Assembly (NCBI RefSeq): GCF_009925085.1
Contig: NZ_JAABNR010000008.1
Location: 1-64,000 of the forward strand
Source: Stagnihabitans tardus
GTDB lineage: Bacteria; Pseudomonadota; Alphaproteobacteria; Rhodobacterales; Rhodobacteraceae
Direction of reading: 5' to 3'
DNA: 64,000 nt
The position numbers and the translations under genes were made by a program. The notes under the pieces were generated by a model that saw only the letters and a list, made by a program, of their open reading frames with translations, was not told the DNA's origin and did not search any database. Positions 1 through 7,163 of this stretch are shown here, piece by piece. How positions within the stretch are numbered: the stretch's first letter is position 1; every line of letters starts with the position of its first letter.

Positions 1-82
1 CCCCCCTCCCCCCCGCTCTCGCCCGAAGGTCATGCCAGCTTGCTGGCTTGGCCTGATGGGCGAAAGGTTCCCGCTTCAGGGT

Positions 83-160
83 CCAAGAGAAAAGCCACGG
101 GGCTTTGCCCCGTGGCTTTTCTCTTGGAGGAGGCGCGGCGCTTTGCGCCGCTCCTGGGGT
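83..160 (+). repeat. Composite stem-loop element, type I, copy 1 (hairpins A and B only)
   Basis: A perfect inverted repeat has 20-bp arms (83-102 and 108-127) around a CTTTG loop. It is flanked by GTCC on the left and GGAGGAGG on the right. A second GC-rich hairpin follows, with arms GCGGCGC and GCGCCGC around TTT. The order and flanks match elements at 8167, 28041, 30065, 50776 and 61803, but the stem sequence is specific to this site. It lies past the 3-prime end of the PAS gene (minus strand). Bases 1-82 hold nothing else I can identify. Confidence 0.7.
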
Positions 161-208
161 TCCGCCAGCCGGAAAGATCCCCGCGACGGCGCTCCTTGGC
201 AGAGGCTT

Positions 209-982
209 TCAGTCCCGCGAATGCACGAGGCGCAGATAGGGCTTGCCCTTCTCGGCGCGCGGAGGACGGCTCGATGGCGCGCCCACGAAGCTCGCTTGCG
301 GCGGGGCCGCAAAGCCCGGCTGCATCTGGGGCTGCGCGGTCCTCGGCTGCATCGGCGGCAAGTCCGGCAGGCGGCGGTCCAGCGCTTCGTCCGCGCCGAC
401 CCTCGGCCCCTCGCGGCGGTCGCCCTGGCCCCGGCGCTCGATCACCTCGCTCATCAGCCCCGAAATCGCGAACCGGCGCGGCGCCCGGCCCACGACGCCA
501 TCCAGCGCCAGGCAGCCCAGGGCCAGCTCGGTCTTGCCCGAAGCCGAGGTCAGGGGCAGGATCAGCATCCGGCCCTCCAGCGGAGGCCGCCCGATCGACC
601 GTTCGGCCTCGAGCCACAGTTCCAGCGTGGCAGGCCCCGCAAAGACTCCCTCCAGCGCATCCGACAGCCGGTTGCGGCCCTGGGGTTCATAGAGCGCCGA
701 CAAGGGCATGCCGCGCACATCCATCCCCATCACGTCATGCACCATCATCCCGGCAATCCGGAACCGCGCGATGCCCGGCGCGATGCGCTCCAGGAGAAAG
801 GTGTTCTCCAGGGCCCCCGCGATCCCGCGCGGATCGATCCGGTCCCGCGCCGGCAGCGAGCCGCCGACCCGCAGGCCCTCCCAATAAGCCCGAACCTCCG
901 CCAGCATGGCAAAGCGAGGCCCGCCAGGTCCGCCCGAGTTGGTGCCGGTTTTTCCACTCTTGCCCAGAAACGACAATGCCAT
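209..982 (-). CDS. PAS domain protein of the PAS_5 (DUF1457) type
   Basis: The 257-aa protein has one recognisable domain at about residues 25-155, resembling the alphaproteobacterial PAS_5/DUF1457 family: an N-terminal segment around AEVRAYWEGLR, then a PAS-like beta core with ARFRIAGMMVHDVMGMDVRG. The C-terminal 90 residues are rich in Pro, Arg and Gln and look disordered. No kinase, GGDEF or HTH output domain is visible, so it may sense a small ligand or act through protein contacts. The gene stands alone, divergent from yicC, and its 3-prime end faces a long stem-loop. The family call comes from pattern only and the function is unknown. The start is an ATG with a weak ribosome site. Confidence 0.7.
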   Translation of the reverse strand: MALSFLGKSGKTGTNSGGPGGPRFAMLAEVRAYWEGLRVGGSLPARDRIDPRGIAGALENTFLLERIAPGIARFRIAGMMVHDVMGMDVRGMPLSALYEPQGRNRLSDALEGVFAGPATLELWLEAERSIGRPPLEGRMLILPLTSASGKTELALGCLALDGVVGRAPRRFAISGLMSEVIERRGQGDRREGPRVGADEALDRRLPDLPPMQPRTAQPQMQPGFAAPPQASFVGAPSSRPPRAEKGKPYLRLVHSRD

Positions 983-1179
983 GTATCACCGCCACGATCT
1001 CCCGTGGCTCCCTGACGGTCCAGGACCTTGGCGCTGCGGCCAGATCGAGGAGAGGTTAATCCCGCGGCAACATCTGTTACCGATGCCTTAACATACACGC
1101 TTCATGCGAGATTTGGCGTACAATCTCGACAAATGGTAAACTTCTGCAGCCTCTGGTTGCAAGCCCGAAGGAGGCTCCG

Positions 1180-2079
1180 ATGACCGTTTCGATGACTGGT
1201 TTTGCCACGGCCAAGGGCCAGGGCGCGGGCCATTCCTGGTCTTGGGAGATGCGGGGGGTGAACGGCAAGGGGCTCGATCTGCGGTTGCGGGTGCCGGAGT
1301 GGATCGACGGGCTGGAGCTGGCCTTGCGGGCCGAGCTGACCAAGGCCCTCGGCCGGGGCAATGTCTCCCTGACGCTGAAGGTCTCGCGCGATGGCATGGG
1401 CGAGGGGGTGGAGGGGCTGCGGCTGAACCCTGCCGCGCTTTCGGCTGCGCTGGAGGCGCTGCGCCAGGTCGAGGATGCCGCCATGCAGGTCGGCGTGACC
1501 CTGGGCCAGGCCACGGCGGCCGATGTGCTGACCTTGCGGGGCGTGCTCGATTCCAGTGCGGCCGAGATCGACACGGGCGCCTTGCGTGCGGCGATCCTGG
1601 CCGATCTGCCGGGGCTTCTGGCCGCCTTCCAGGCCATGCGCGCCTCCGAAGGCGCTGCGCTGAATGCCATCCTGGGCGCTGCGCTGGACCGCATCGCGGC
1701 TCTCGTTGAAGAGGCCGCCCAGGCCATGGCCCTGCGTGCCGACCAGGCGGGGAGCCGCCTGCGCGAGGCGGTGGCGCGGCTCCTCCAGGCCTCCGAGGGG
1801 CTGGACGAGACGCGGATTGCGCAAGAGCTTGCCCTGCTCACCGTCAAGAACGACATCACCGAGGAAATCGACCGCCTGAAGGCCCATGTCGCGGCCGCCC
1901 GCGCGCTTCTGGCCGATCCGGGCCAGGTCGGCCGCAAGTTCGACTTCCTGGTGCAAGAGTTCCTGCGCGAGGCCAATACGCTCTGCTCCAAGGCGCAGTC
2001 CATCGAGCTGACCCGCATCGGGCTTGACCTCAAGACCGTGATCGACCAAATGCGCGAGCAATCACAGAACGTGGAGTGA
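1180..2079 (+). CDS. yicC: YicC family endoribonuclease-like protein
   Basis: The 299-aa protein has the complete YicC/YloC architecture. The N-terminus MTVSMTGFA is the family signature. The C-terminal DUF1732 part contains VKNDITEEIDRLKAH and GRKFDFLVQEFLREANT, near-invariant in the family. E. coli YicC has been reported as an RNase acting on the small RNA RyhB; whether this protein cuts RNA is inference. A strong AAGGAGG site lies 6 nt before the ATG. It is the first gene of a tight operon with gmk, whose start lies 2 nt after this stop, and the yicC-gmk pairing is common in proteobacteria. Length is normal. Confidence 0.93.
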   Translation: MTVSMTGFATAKGQGAGHSWSWEMRGVNGKGLDLRLRVPEWIDGLELALRAELTKALGRGNVSLTLKVSRDGMGEGVEGLRLNPAALSAALEALRQVEDAAMQVGVTLGQATAADVLTLRGVLDSSAAEIDTGALRAAILADLPGLLAAFQAMRASEGAALNAILGAALDRIAALVEEAAQAMALRADQAGSRLREAVARLLQASEGLDETRIAQELALLTVKNDITEEIDRLKAHVAAARALLADPGQVGRKFDFLVQEFLREANTLCSKAQSIELTRIGLDLKTVIDQMREQSQNVE

Positions 2080-2081
2080 CC

Positions 2082-2714
2082 ATGCCAAGACGGGGCCTTC
2101 TCCTGATCCTTTCCTCGCCCTCGGGGGCGGGGAAGTCGACCCTGTCACGCAAGCTGATGGCCTGGGACCCGAGCTTGCGCTTTTCGGTCTCGGCCACGAC
2201 AAGGGCGCCGCGCCCGGGCGAAGAGGAGGGGCGGGAGTATTACTTCAAGACCCGCGCTGAATTCGAGGACCTGGTGGCGCGGGACCAGATGCTGGAACAT
2301 GCCGAGGTTTTCGGCAATCTTTACGGCAGCCCGAGGGGCCCGGTCGAGGCCGCCATGGCCGAGGGCCGCGACACGCTCTTCGACGTCGATTGGCAGGGCG
2401 GCCAGCAGATCACCCATGCGATGGGCCGCGACGTGGTCTCGGTCTTCATCCTGCCGCCCTCGATCGCCGACCTGGAGGCGCGCCTGAACGGGCGGGGCCA
2501 GGACAGTGCGGAGGTGATCCAGGGGCGCATGGAAAAGGCGCAGTCCGAGATCAGCCATTGGAGCGAGTACAATTATGTGATCGTGAATGATGATCTTGAC
2601 AGGGCCTTTGACGGTTTGGTCACCATTCTGCGTGCAGAACGTCTGAAACGGGATCGACAGCCGGACCTGGCCGATTTCGTACGAGGCTTGAACCGGGAGT
2701 TTGCGGCGCGATGA
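2082..2714 (+). CDS. gmk: Guanylate kinase
   Basis: This 210-aa enzyme phosphorylates GMP to GDP with ATP in purine nucleotide metabolism. The P-loop [10 protein letters not shown] lies near residues 12-21. The GMP-binding region follows with [19 protein letters not shown], and the family segment YGSPRGPVE comes later. An in-frame GTG at 2076 could extend it by two residues, but GGAG at 2073-2076 is correctly spaced for the ATG at 2082, which I chose. The stop overlaps the start of the next gene by 4 nt, so translation is probably coupled. Confidence 0.96.
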   Translation: MPRRGLLLILSSPSGAGKSTLSRKLMAWDPSLRFSVSATTRAPRPGEEEGREYYFKTRAEFEDLVARDQMLEHAEVFGNLYGSPRGPVEAAMAEGRDTLFDVDWQGGQQITHAMGRDVVSVFILPPSIADLEARLNGRGQDSAEVIQGRMEKAQSEISHWSEYNYVIVNDDLDRAFDGLVTILRAERLKRDRQPDLADFVRGLNREFAAR

Positions 2715-3295
2715 TCTATGACCTGGATGGCGTGGCTCCGGAACTGGGGCTGGGGGCCTGGGTGGCGCCCGGGGCTCATGTCCTGGGCAAGATCCTTTTG
2801 GAGGATGAGGTTTCGGTCTGGTTCGGCGCGGTTCTGCGCGGCGACAACGAGATGATCTGGGTGGGGCAGGGCTCCAATATCCAGGAGAATGCGGTCCTGC
2901 ACACCGATTGGGGCTTTCCCCTTCTGATCGGGCCGAATTGCACGATTGGCCATCGGGCGATGCTGCATGGCTGCTCGGTCGGCGAAGGGAGCCTGATCGG
3001 CATGGGGGCCACGGTGTTGAACGGGGCCAAGATCGGCAAGAACTGCCTGATCGGCGCCTGCGCCCTGGTGACCGAGGGGAAAGAGATCCCCGATGGCTCG
3101 CTGGTCATGGGCAGCCCCGGTCGCGTGGTGCGGGCCCTGAGCGAGGAAGAGATCGCGCGCCTGTTGAAATCGGCGGAAAACTACCGCGACAATGCCAAGC
3201 GCTTCCTGGTGGGCCTGAAAGAGATCAAGCCCGAGATGCAGAAGAAACCCTCCCGCCCGCGCGCCAAGGTGACCAAGATCAAGCTGGCGGGCTGA
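2711..3295 (+). CDS. Gamma-carbonic anhydrase family protein (left-handed beta helix)
   Basis: The 194-aa protein consists mostly of hexapeptide repeats forming a left-handed beta helix (about residues 15-145) and a C-terminal helix. The metal-binding histidine pattern of gamma-class carbonic anhydrases and YrdA/PaaY-like proteins is present in ENAVLHTD and [10 protein letters not shown]. The lysine-rich tail (last 20 residues, [13 protein letters not shown]) is less usual. ATG overlaps the gmk stop by 4 nt. Catalytic carbonic anhydrase activity cannot be judged from sequence; the family also includes inactive members. Confidence 0.88.
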   Translation: MIYDLDGVAPELGLGAWVAPGAHVLGKILLEDEVSVWFGAVLRGDNEMIWVGQGSNIQENAVLHTDWGFPLLIGPNCTIGHRAMLHGCSVGEGSLIGMGATVLNGAKIGKNCLIGACALVTEGKEIPDGSLVMGSPGRVVRALSEEEIARLLKSAENYRDNAKRFLVGLKEIKPEMQKKPSRPRAKVTKIKLAG

Positions 3296-3310
3296 GGGGG
3301 GAGAGGGGGG

Positions 3311-3840
3311 CCGCCGACTGCGCTTGGCCCCGCCGACTGCACCGTCGCTTCGGCCCGCGGCAGCCTTGTCCTGCCGGCTGCGTGTCGCTTTTGGGCGGCC
3401 CACGTGGCTCTGCCGACTGAAAGGTCGCCTTGTATCCGGCTGCCTGGCTCTGCCGACTGGGAGCCCTATTCGCCTGACCTCGCGGCTCTGCCGAATGCGA
3501 GGTCGCGTTCGATTTAAGCGTCCTGCCCTGCCGACTGTGGGGCGCAGCCCGCTTGGCCGGTCGCCGCTGCCGACTGAGAGGTCCCTTGGCTTCCGGCCGC
3601 GAATTCCCGCCGACTGCGAGAGGCGCTCCTGCCGGCCCCTCTGCCTTGCCCCTCTGCCGGGCTCCCTTTCGACCTGGCCGGATGCGCCCTGCCGACTGCA
3701 CCTTTTCGCTCACCATGCACCCATGGCCCCGCCGACTGCCAGGACAGCGCGGCGTCGCGCGATCCTGTCCGCCCAAGCAGGTCCTGCAGTCGGCGGAGCG
3801 CCGTGTCCGGCGCGCAGGCTGCGGGGGCAGTCGGCAGGGC
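3311..3840. repeat. Phased GCCGACTG array 1 (nine forward, two reverse cores)
   Basis: Between the carbonic anhydrase stop and the DUF1127 terminator, GCCGACTG occurs at 3313, 3332, 3412, 3452, 3530, 3569, 3609, 3691 and 3731. Degenerate copies at 3373 (GCCGGCTG) and 3490 (GCCGAATG) fill two gaps. Reverse copies CAGTCGGC lie at 3787 and 3828. Intervals cluster at 38-41 bp, while the roughly 30 bp between cores is unrelated. The core is often preceded by GGCYCY. Long open frames through this region look like artefacts of GC content. I see no gene here. Confidence 0.8.
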
Positions 3841-3862
3841 CCTCTTCCCCCCCATCCCATGC

Positions 3863-3886
3863 AAAAGGCCCCCGGAGGGGGCCTTT
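3863..3886 (-). terminator. Rho-independent terminator after the DUF1127 genes
   Basis: A GGCCCCC/GGGGGCC stem with a GGA loop, flanked by AAAA on the left and TTT on the right. On the minus strand it ends in TTTT, 23 nt past the last DUF1127 stop. Confidence 0.8.
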
Positions 3887-3908
3887 GTCGTGGTTCGAGC
3901 CGGTCAGC

Positions 3909-4070
3909 TCAGCCGTAGATCATCTGGCGGGCGATCTGGTCGGCATCGCTGGCATTGATCCCGATGTCCAGCTGGTCGCGCCAGCTGAGGCCCGCGATCT
4001 CGTCGCGGATGCGGCGGTATTCGGCGCGGCGGTGGGCTTCCTGTTCGACACGGGCAAGGAACTTCTTCAT
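3909..4070 (-). CDS. DUF1127 small protein (copy 3 of 3)
   Basis: This 53-aa basic protein begins MKKFLARVEQEAHRRAEY and has the DUF1127 (YjiS-like) core RRIRDEIAGLSWRDQLDIGI, followed by the terminal helix DADQIARQMIYG. In Rhodobacter sphaeroides, DUF1127 protein CcaF1 binds RNA and is encoded with CcsR small RNAs, so an RNA-binding role is plausible but inferred. I chose the ATG at 4070 because GGAG is 6 nt upstream; an ATG at 4076 would abut the ribosome site. It is the last of three equal-length tandem paralogues and is followed by a terminator. Confidence 0.85.
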   Translation of the reverse strand: MKKFLARVEQEAHRRAEYRRIRDEIAGLSWRDQLDIGINASDADQIARQMIYG

Positions 4071-4124
4071 CTTCATCTCCATTTCATCGGGGCAGCGCGC
4101 GGTCGCGCCGCCGGGTGCGGGGTC

Positions 4125-4286
4125 TCAGCCCCAGACGGCCTGACGCGCGATCTTGGCGGCGTCTTCGGGATAGATCCCCAGGTCCAGCGCCTCGGCGCGG
4201 GAGAGGTTGGCGATCTCGTTGCGGGTGCGGACATAAAGCGCGCGCTTGGCGGCATAGTCACGATAGGCGGCAAACAGGGTCTTCAT
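4125..4286 (-). CDS. DUF1127 small protein (copy 2 of 3)
   Basis: This 53-aa paralogue begins MKTLFAAYRDYAAKRALY and ends DAAKIARQAVWG. The DUF1127 core TRNEIANLSRAEALDLGI aligns without gaps to its two neighbours. An AAGGAG ribosome site is 7 nt before the ATG at 4286, so the longer in-frame extension is not needed. It lies 46 bp after copy 1 and 54 bp before copy 3 on the same strand, probably as one transcript. Function as an RNA-binding regulator is inferred from the family. Confidence 0.87.
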   Translation of the reverse strand: MKTLFAAYRDYAAKRALYVRTRNEIANLSRAEALDLGIYPEDAAKIARQAVWG

Positions 4287-4332
4287 CACATCACTCCTTG
4301 CAAGCTGGAACCTGTCCAGCGCGGGGCCATCC

Positions 4333-4494
4333 TCAGCCCCAGACAGCCTCGCGGGCGATACGGTCGGCATCCTCGGGGAAGAGGCCAAGGTCGATGGCGA
4401 CAGAGCGCGGCAGCATGGCGATCTCGTCGCGGGTCTTGCGGTAGAGGGCGAATTTCACGGCCTCGGCGCGGTAGCGGGCGATCAGGTGCTTCAT
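4333..4494 (-). CDS. DUF1127 small protein (copy 1 of 3)
   Basis: This 53-aa paralogue begins MKHLIARYRAEAVKFALY and contains TRDEIAMLPRSVAIDLGL and EDADRIAREAVWG. It is the promoter-proximal member of the trio. About 190 bp of leader separate it from the gap terminator upstream. The leader is AT-richer than its surroundings, with GTTAGCTATGCA on the coding strand near 4600; no clear promoter hexamers were assigned. The three proteins differ mainly in the N-terminal 18 residues, suggesting duplication followed by specialisation. Confidence 0.87.
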   Translation of the reverse strand: MKHLIARYRAEAVKFALYRKTRDEIAMLPRSVAIDLGLFPEDADRIAREAVWG

Positions 4495-4685
4495 GGTGTC
4501 GGTCCTTGTCCAGCGGGGCTTTCCATCCCCGTGACCCGAATATGGACCTTTCCGGCACCCAAACAACCGCCATTGCTGCGGTGCGGCGTTGCGCTGAGTG
4601 CATAGCTAACGCAAAATTAACCTAGCTCCTGCCCAAATTCAGACCAAAGCCCCCAAGGATCGGGTCAAAACCCGGGCAAAATGCG

Positions 4686-4709
4686 AAAAGGCGCCCGAAG
4701 GCGCCTTTT
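4686..4709 (-). terminator. Terminator after gap1
   Basis: AAAAGGCGCC CGAA GGCGCCTTTT is a symmetric hairpin with A and T runs on both sides, 31 nt past the gap1 stop. Confidence 0.9.
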
Positions 4710-4739
4710 CATTAAAATTCAACGGGTTCGACTCGGGGC

Positions 4740-5741
4740 TCAGATCAGCTTGCCCATGGCCACGGCCGTGTCCGACATGCGGTTCGAGAAGCCCCATTCG
4801 TTGTCATACCAGGAGAGGACCGAGACAAAGGTCCCGTCCATCACCTTGGTCTGATCCATGTGGAAGACCGAGGAATGGCTGTCATGGTTGAAGTCCATCG
4901 AGACATTCTTGTCGTTGGTATAGCCGAGGATCCCCTTCAGCGGGCCATCGGCGGCCGCCTTGATGGCCGCGTTGATCTCTTCGACGGTCGTCGCGCGCTT
5001 GGCGATGAACTTCAGATCGACGACCGAGACATTCGGCGTCGGCACGCGCATCGCGAAACCGTCGAGCTTGCCCTTCAGCTCGGGCAGGACCAGGCCCACG
5101 GCCTTGGCGGCCCCGGTCGAGGTCGGGATCATGTTCAGGGCCGCCGCGCGGGCGCGGTAGAGGTCCTTGTGCATCGTGTCCAAGGTCGGCTGGTCGCCGG
5201 TGTAAGAGTGGATGGTCGTCATCATCCCCTTCTCGATCCCGATGACGTCGTTCAGCACCTTGGCGAAGGGCGAGAGGCAGTTCGTCGTGCAAGAAGCGTT
5301 CGAGACGACGATGTCATCCTTGGTCAGCGTGTGGTGGTTCACGCCGTAGACGATGGTCTTGTCCGCGCCATCGCCGGGGGCCGAGATCAGCACGCGCTTG
5401 GAGCCGTTCTCCAGGTGCGCCTGGACCTTTTCCTTGCTGGTGAAGATGCCGGTGCATTCCATGACGATATCGACATCGCCCCAGGGCAGCTCGGCCGGGT
5501 TCTTGATCGCGGTGACGCGGATCGGGCCACGGCCCACGTCGATCCAGTCGGCTCCCGTGGTGACAACCCCGGGGAAGCGGCCATGGACGCTGTCGAAGCG
5601 CATCAGGTGGGCATTGGTTTCCACCGGGCCCAGATCGTTGATCGCGATGACCTCGATATCGGTGCGGCCCGATTCGATGATGGCGCGCAGGACGTTGCGA
5701 CCGATGCGGCCGAACCCGTTGATGGCGACTTTGACGGACAT
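4740..5741 (-). CDS. gap: Glyceraldehyde-3-phosphate dehydrogenase, type I (gap1)
   Basis: The 333-aa enzyme oxidises glyceraldehyde-3-phosphate to 1,3-bisphosphoglycerate with NAD(P)+ and phosphate, or runs in reverse in gluconeogenesis or the Calvin cycle. The N-terminal Rossmann motif is [16 protein letters not shown]. The active-site segment [10 protein letters not shown] carries the catalytic Cys. The internal start at 5741 has AAGGAGG 4 nt upstream and matches the family N-terminus. A CceR-like site lies 42-53 bp upstream. A second, clearly diverged gap gene lies 250 bp upstream on the same strand. Which of the two is catabolic cannot be told from sequence alone. Confidence 0.97.
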   Translation of the reverse strand: MSVKVAINGFGRIGRNVLRAIIESGRTDIEVIAINDLGPVETNAHLMRFDSVHGRFPGVVTTGADWIDVGRGPIRVTAIKNPAELPWGDVDIVMECTGIFTSKEKVQAHLENGSKRVLISAPGDGADKTIVYGVNHHTLTKDDIVVSNASCTTNCLSPFAKVLNDVIGIEKGMMTTIHSYTGDQPTLDTMHKDLYRARAAALNMIPTSTGAAKAVGLVLPELKGKLDGFAMRVPTPNVSVVDLKFIAKRATTVEEINAAIKAAADGPLKGILGYTNDKNVSMDFNHDSHSSVFHMDQTKVMDGTFVSVLSWYDNEWGFSNRMSDTAVAMGKLI

Positions 5742-5782
5742 GGTGCCTCCTTGGGACATGGCGCGACTCAGGGCGCCGGAAA

Positions 5783-5794
5783 GATAGCGCTAAC
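5783..5794. promoter_or_regulatory. Probable CceR-type operator upstream of gap1
   Basis: GATAGCGCTAAC reads GTTAGCGCTATC on the other strand, one mismatch from the palindrome GTTAGCGCTAAC. CceR, a LacI-family regulator of central carbon metabolism in Rhodobacter sphaeroides, is reported to bind TGTTAGCGCTAACA. The position just upstream of gap1 and matching sites upstream of gap2 support the assignment. The cceR gene itself is not in this window. Confidence 0.6.
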
Positions 5795-5839
5795 ATCGCC
5801 AGTTTGCGCCGGATTTCAACTGCAAATGGTCGTTTGCAC

Positions 5840-5980
5840 CTAATGACGCCAGAAAGTCATATAGAGCGCAAGGTCCATCACCTTGCGTGCCAGAAAAAGA
5901 AAGGCTGCGCCCTGATTGAGCGCAGCGTCCAGGAGGAAAAGGCCAAGGATGATCCCGGCGATGATCAGATGTCCGCGTAT
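5840..5980 (-). CDS. Small membrane protein between the gap genes, apparent AUA start
   Basis: This 46-codon frame lies in the gap2-gap1 gap on the coding strand. After the first codon it reads RGHLIIAGIILGLFLLDAAL, then AAFLFLARKVMDLALYMTFW, two hydrophobic segments of membrane-helix character. AGGGAGG lies 5 nt before an ATA codon. No in-frame ATG, GTG or TTG exists between an upstream TGA and that ATA. The SD-to-ATA spacing and protein-like composition suggest a real gene using AUA, or a gene whose ATG mutated to ATA. It starts 10 nt after the gap2 stop, so it is probably cotranscribed. No function can be assigned. Confidence 0.55.
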   Translation of the reverse strand: MRGHLIIAGIILGLFLLDAALNQGAAFLFLARKVMDLALYMTFWRH

Positions 5981-5990
5981 GGCCGCCTCC

Positions 5991-6989
5991 CTAGTGGAGG
6001 AGCCGCCCCATCACGCCGGCCACATCGGCCATACGGCAGGAAAAGCCCCATTCGTTGTCATACCAGGCCAGGACCCGGACCATGCGGCCCACGACCTTGG
6101 TCTGGTCAGGGGCGAAGATAGACGAATAGGGCGTGTGGTTGAAGTCGATAGAGACCTTGGGCTCGGGGTCATAGGACATGACCATGCCCATGTAACCCTG
6201 CGCCGCCTCGCGCACGATCTCGTTGACCTCCGCCACGGTCACCGATTTCCCCGCCCGGAAGGTCAGATCGACCGCCGAGACATTGGGCGTGGGCACCCGG
6301 ATCGAGGAGCCGTCGAGCCGCCCCGCGAGCTCCGGCAGGACCTCGCCGATGGCCTTGCCCGCGCCGGTGGAGGTCGGGATCATCGCCATGGCCGCCGCCC
6401 GCGCCCGGTAGAGGTCCTTGTGGCGGCGGTCGAGCGTCGGCTGATCGCCGGTGTAAGAGTGGATCGTGGTCATGATCCCCTCTTCAATCCCAATCGTGTC
6501 GTTCAGCACTTTGGCCAGAGGCGCCAGGCAATTCGTCGTGCAGGAGGCGTTGGAGACGACGTGGTGAGCATCGGTCAAGGCGCGGTGATTGACCCCGTAA
6601 ACCACCGTCATATCCGCCCGTTTGGCCGGCGCCGAGACCAGGACCCGCTTCGCGCCGCGACCCAGGTGGACCGCCGCCTTCTCGCGCTCGTTGAACTTGC
6701 CGGTGCATTCGAGGACCACGTCGCAGCCCTCCCAATCCAGCTCTTCGGGGTTATAGGTCGACATGACCCGCATCGGACCTCGGCCCAGGTCCAGCGTATT
6801 GCCCTCCGTGCGGATCACGCCCGGGAAGCGGCCATGGATGGAATCATAGCGCAGAAGATGGGCATTGGTCTCGATCGGCCCCGTGGCGTTGATCGCCACG
6901 ACCTGGACGTCGTTCCTGCCCGACTCCGCGATATGGGCCAGGGTGCAACGTCCAATGCGGCCGAAGCCGTTGATTCCGATGGTGATCAT
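5991..6989 (-). CDS. gap2: Glyceraldehyde-3-phosphate dehydrogenase, type I (gap2)
   Basis: The 332-aa paralogue of gap1 begins [20 protein letters not shown] and keeps [17 protein letters not shown] with the catalytic Cys. GGAGA lies 7 nt before the ATG at 6989; longer upstream open frame is a GC artefact. The proteins differ throughout (for example IAESGRNDVQVVAIN here against [15 protein letters not shown] in gap1), so this is an old duplication or separate acquisition. Paired GAPDHs often divide glycolytic and gluconeogenic/Calvin roles. Two CceR-like motifs lie 85-116 bp upstream, in the region shared with the divergent DUF808 gene. Confidence 0.95.
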   Translation of the reverse strand: MITIGINGFGRIGRCTLAHIAESGRNDVQVVAINATGPIETNAHLLRYDSIHGRFPGVIRTEGNTLDLGRGPMRVMSTYNPEELDWEGCDVVLECTGKFNEREKAAVHLGRGAKRVLVSAPAKRADMTVVYGVNHRALTDAHHVVSNASCTTNCLAPLAKVLNDTIGIEEGIMTTIHSYTGDQPTLDRRHKDLYRARAAAMAMIPTSTGAGKAIGEVLPELAGRLDGSSIRVPTPNVSAVDLTFRAGKSVTVAEVNEIVREAAQGYMGMVMSYDPEPKVSIDFNHTPYSSIFAPDQTKVVGRMVRVLAWYDNEWGFSCRMADVAGVMGRLLH

Positions 6990-7073
6990 GGGGCTCTCCT
7001 GCTTTGCGCCTGACTTGCCGCATAGCGGCGAAGTCCCGCGATGAAAAGATGGAATCACAAGGAAATTCAATTT

Positions 7074-7105
7074 GTTAGCGGTAACTGTGCATGTTTTCGC
7101 TAACA
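7074..7105. promoter_or_regulatory. CceR-type site and half-site between gap2 and the DUF808 gene
   Basis: GTTAGCGGTAAC (7074-7085) is palindromic except at the inner pair and centres on CG, like LacI-family operators. A second motif, TTTTCGCTAACA (7094-7105), contains one good half-site, with centres 20 bp apart. Both match the CceR consensus reported in Rhodobacter sphaeroides. They could control gap2, the divergent DUF808 gene, or both. Confidence 0.55.
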
Positions 7106-7163
7106 GCGAGGCAGTTGATTTCTGCGGTGCAGCCTTTATCAAGACGAAAACGAAAGGGACATG

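Noticed and set aside
3311-3840. CRISPR array
   Set aside because: The repeated core is only 8-14 bp, orientation changes within the array, intervals vary and no cas genes are near.
3324-4625. 433-codon plus-strand open frame over the repeat array and the DUF1127 genes
   Set aside because: It runs antisense to three good DUF1127 genes and through repeats; composition is an artefact of high GC.
4721-4745. GGGTTCGACTC resembling a tRNA T-arm near the gap1 stop
   Set aside because: No acceptor, D or anticodon arm can be formed around it.
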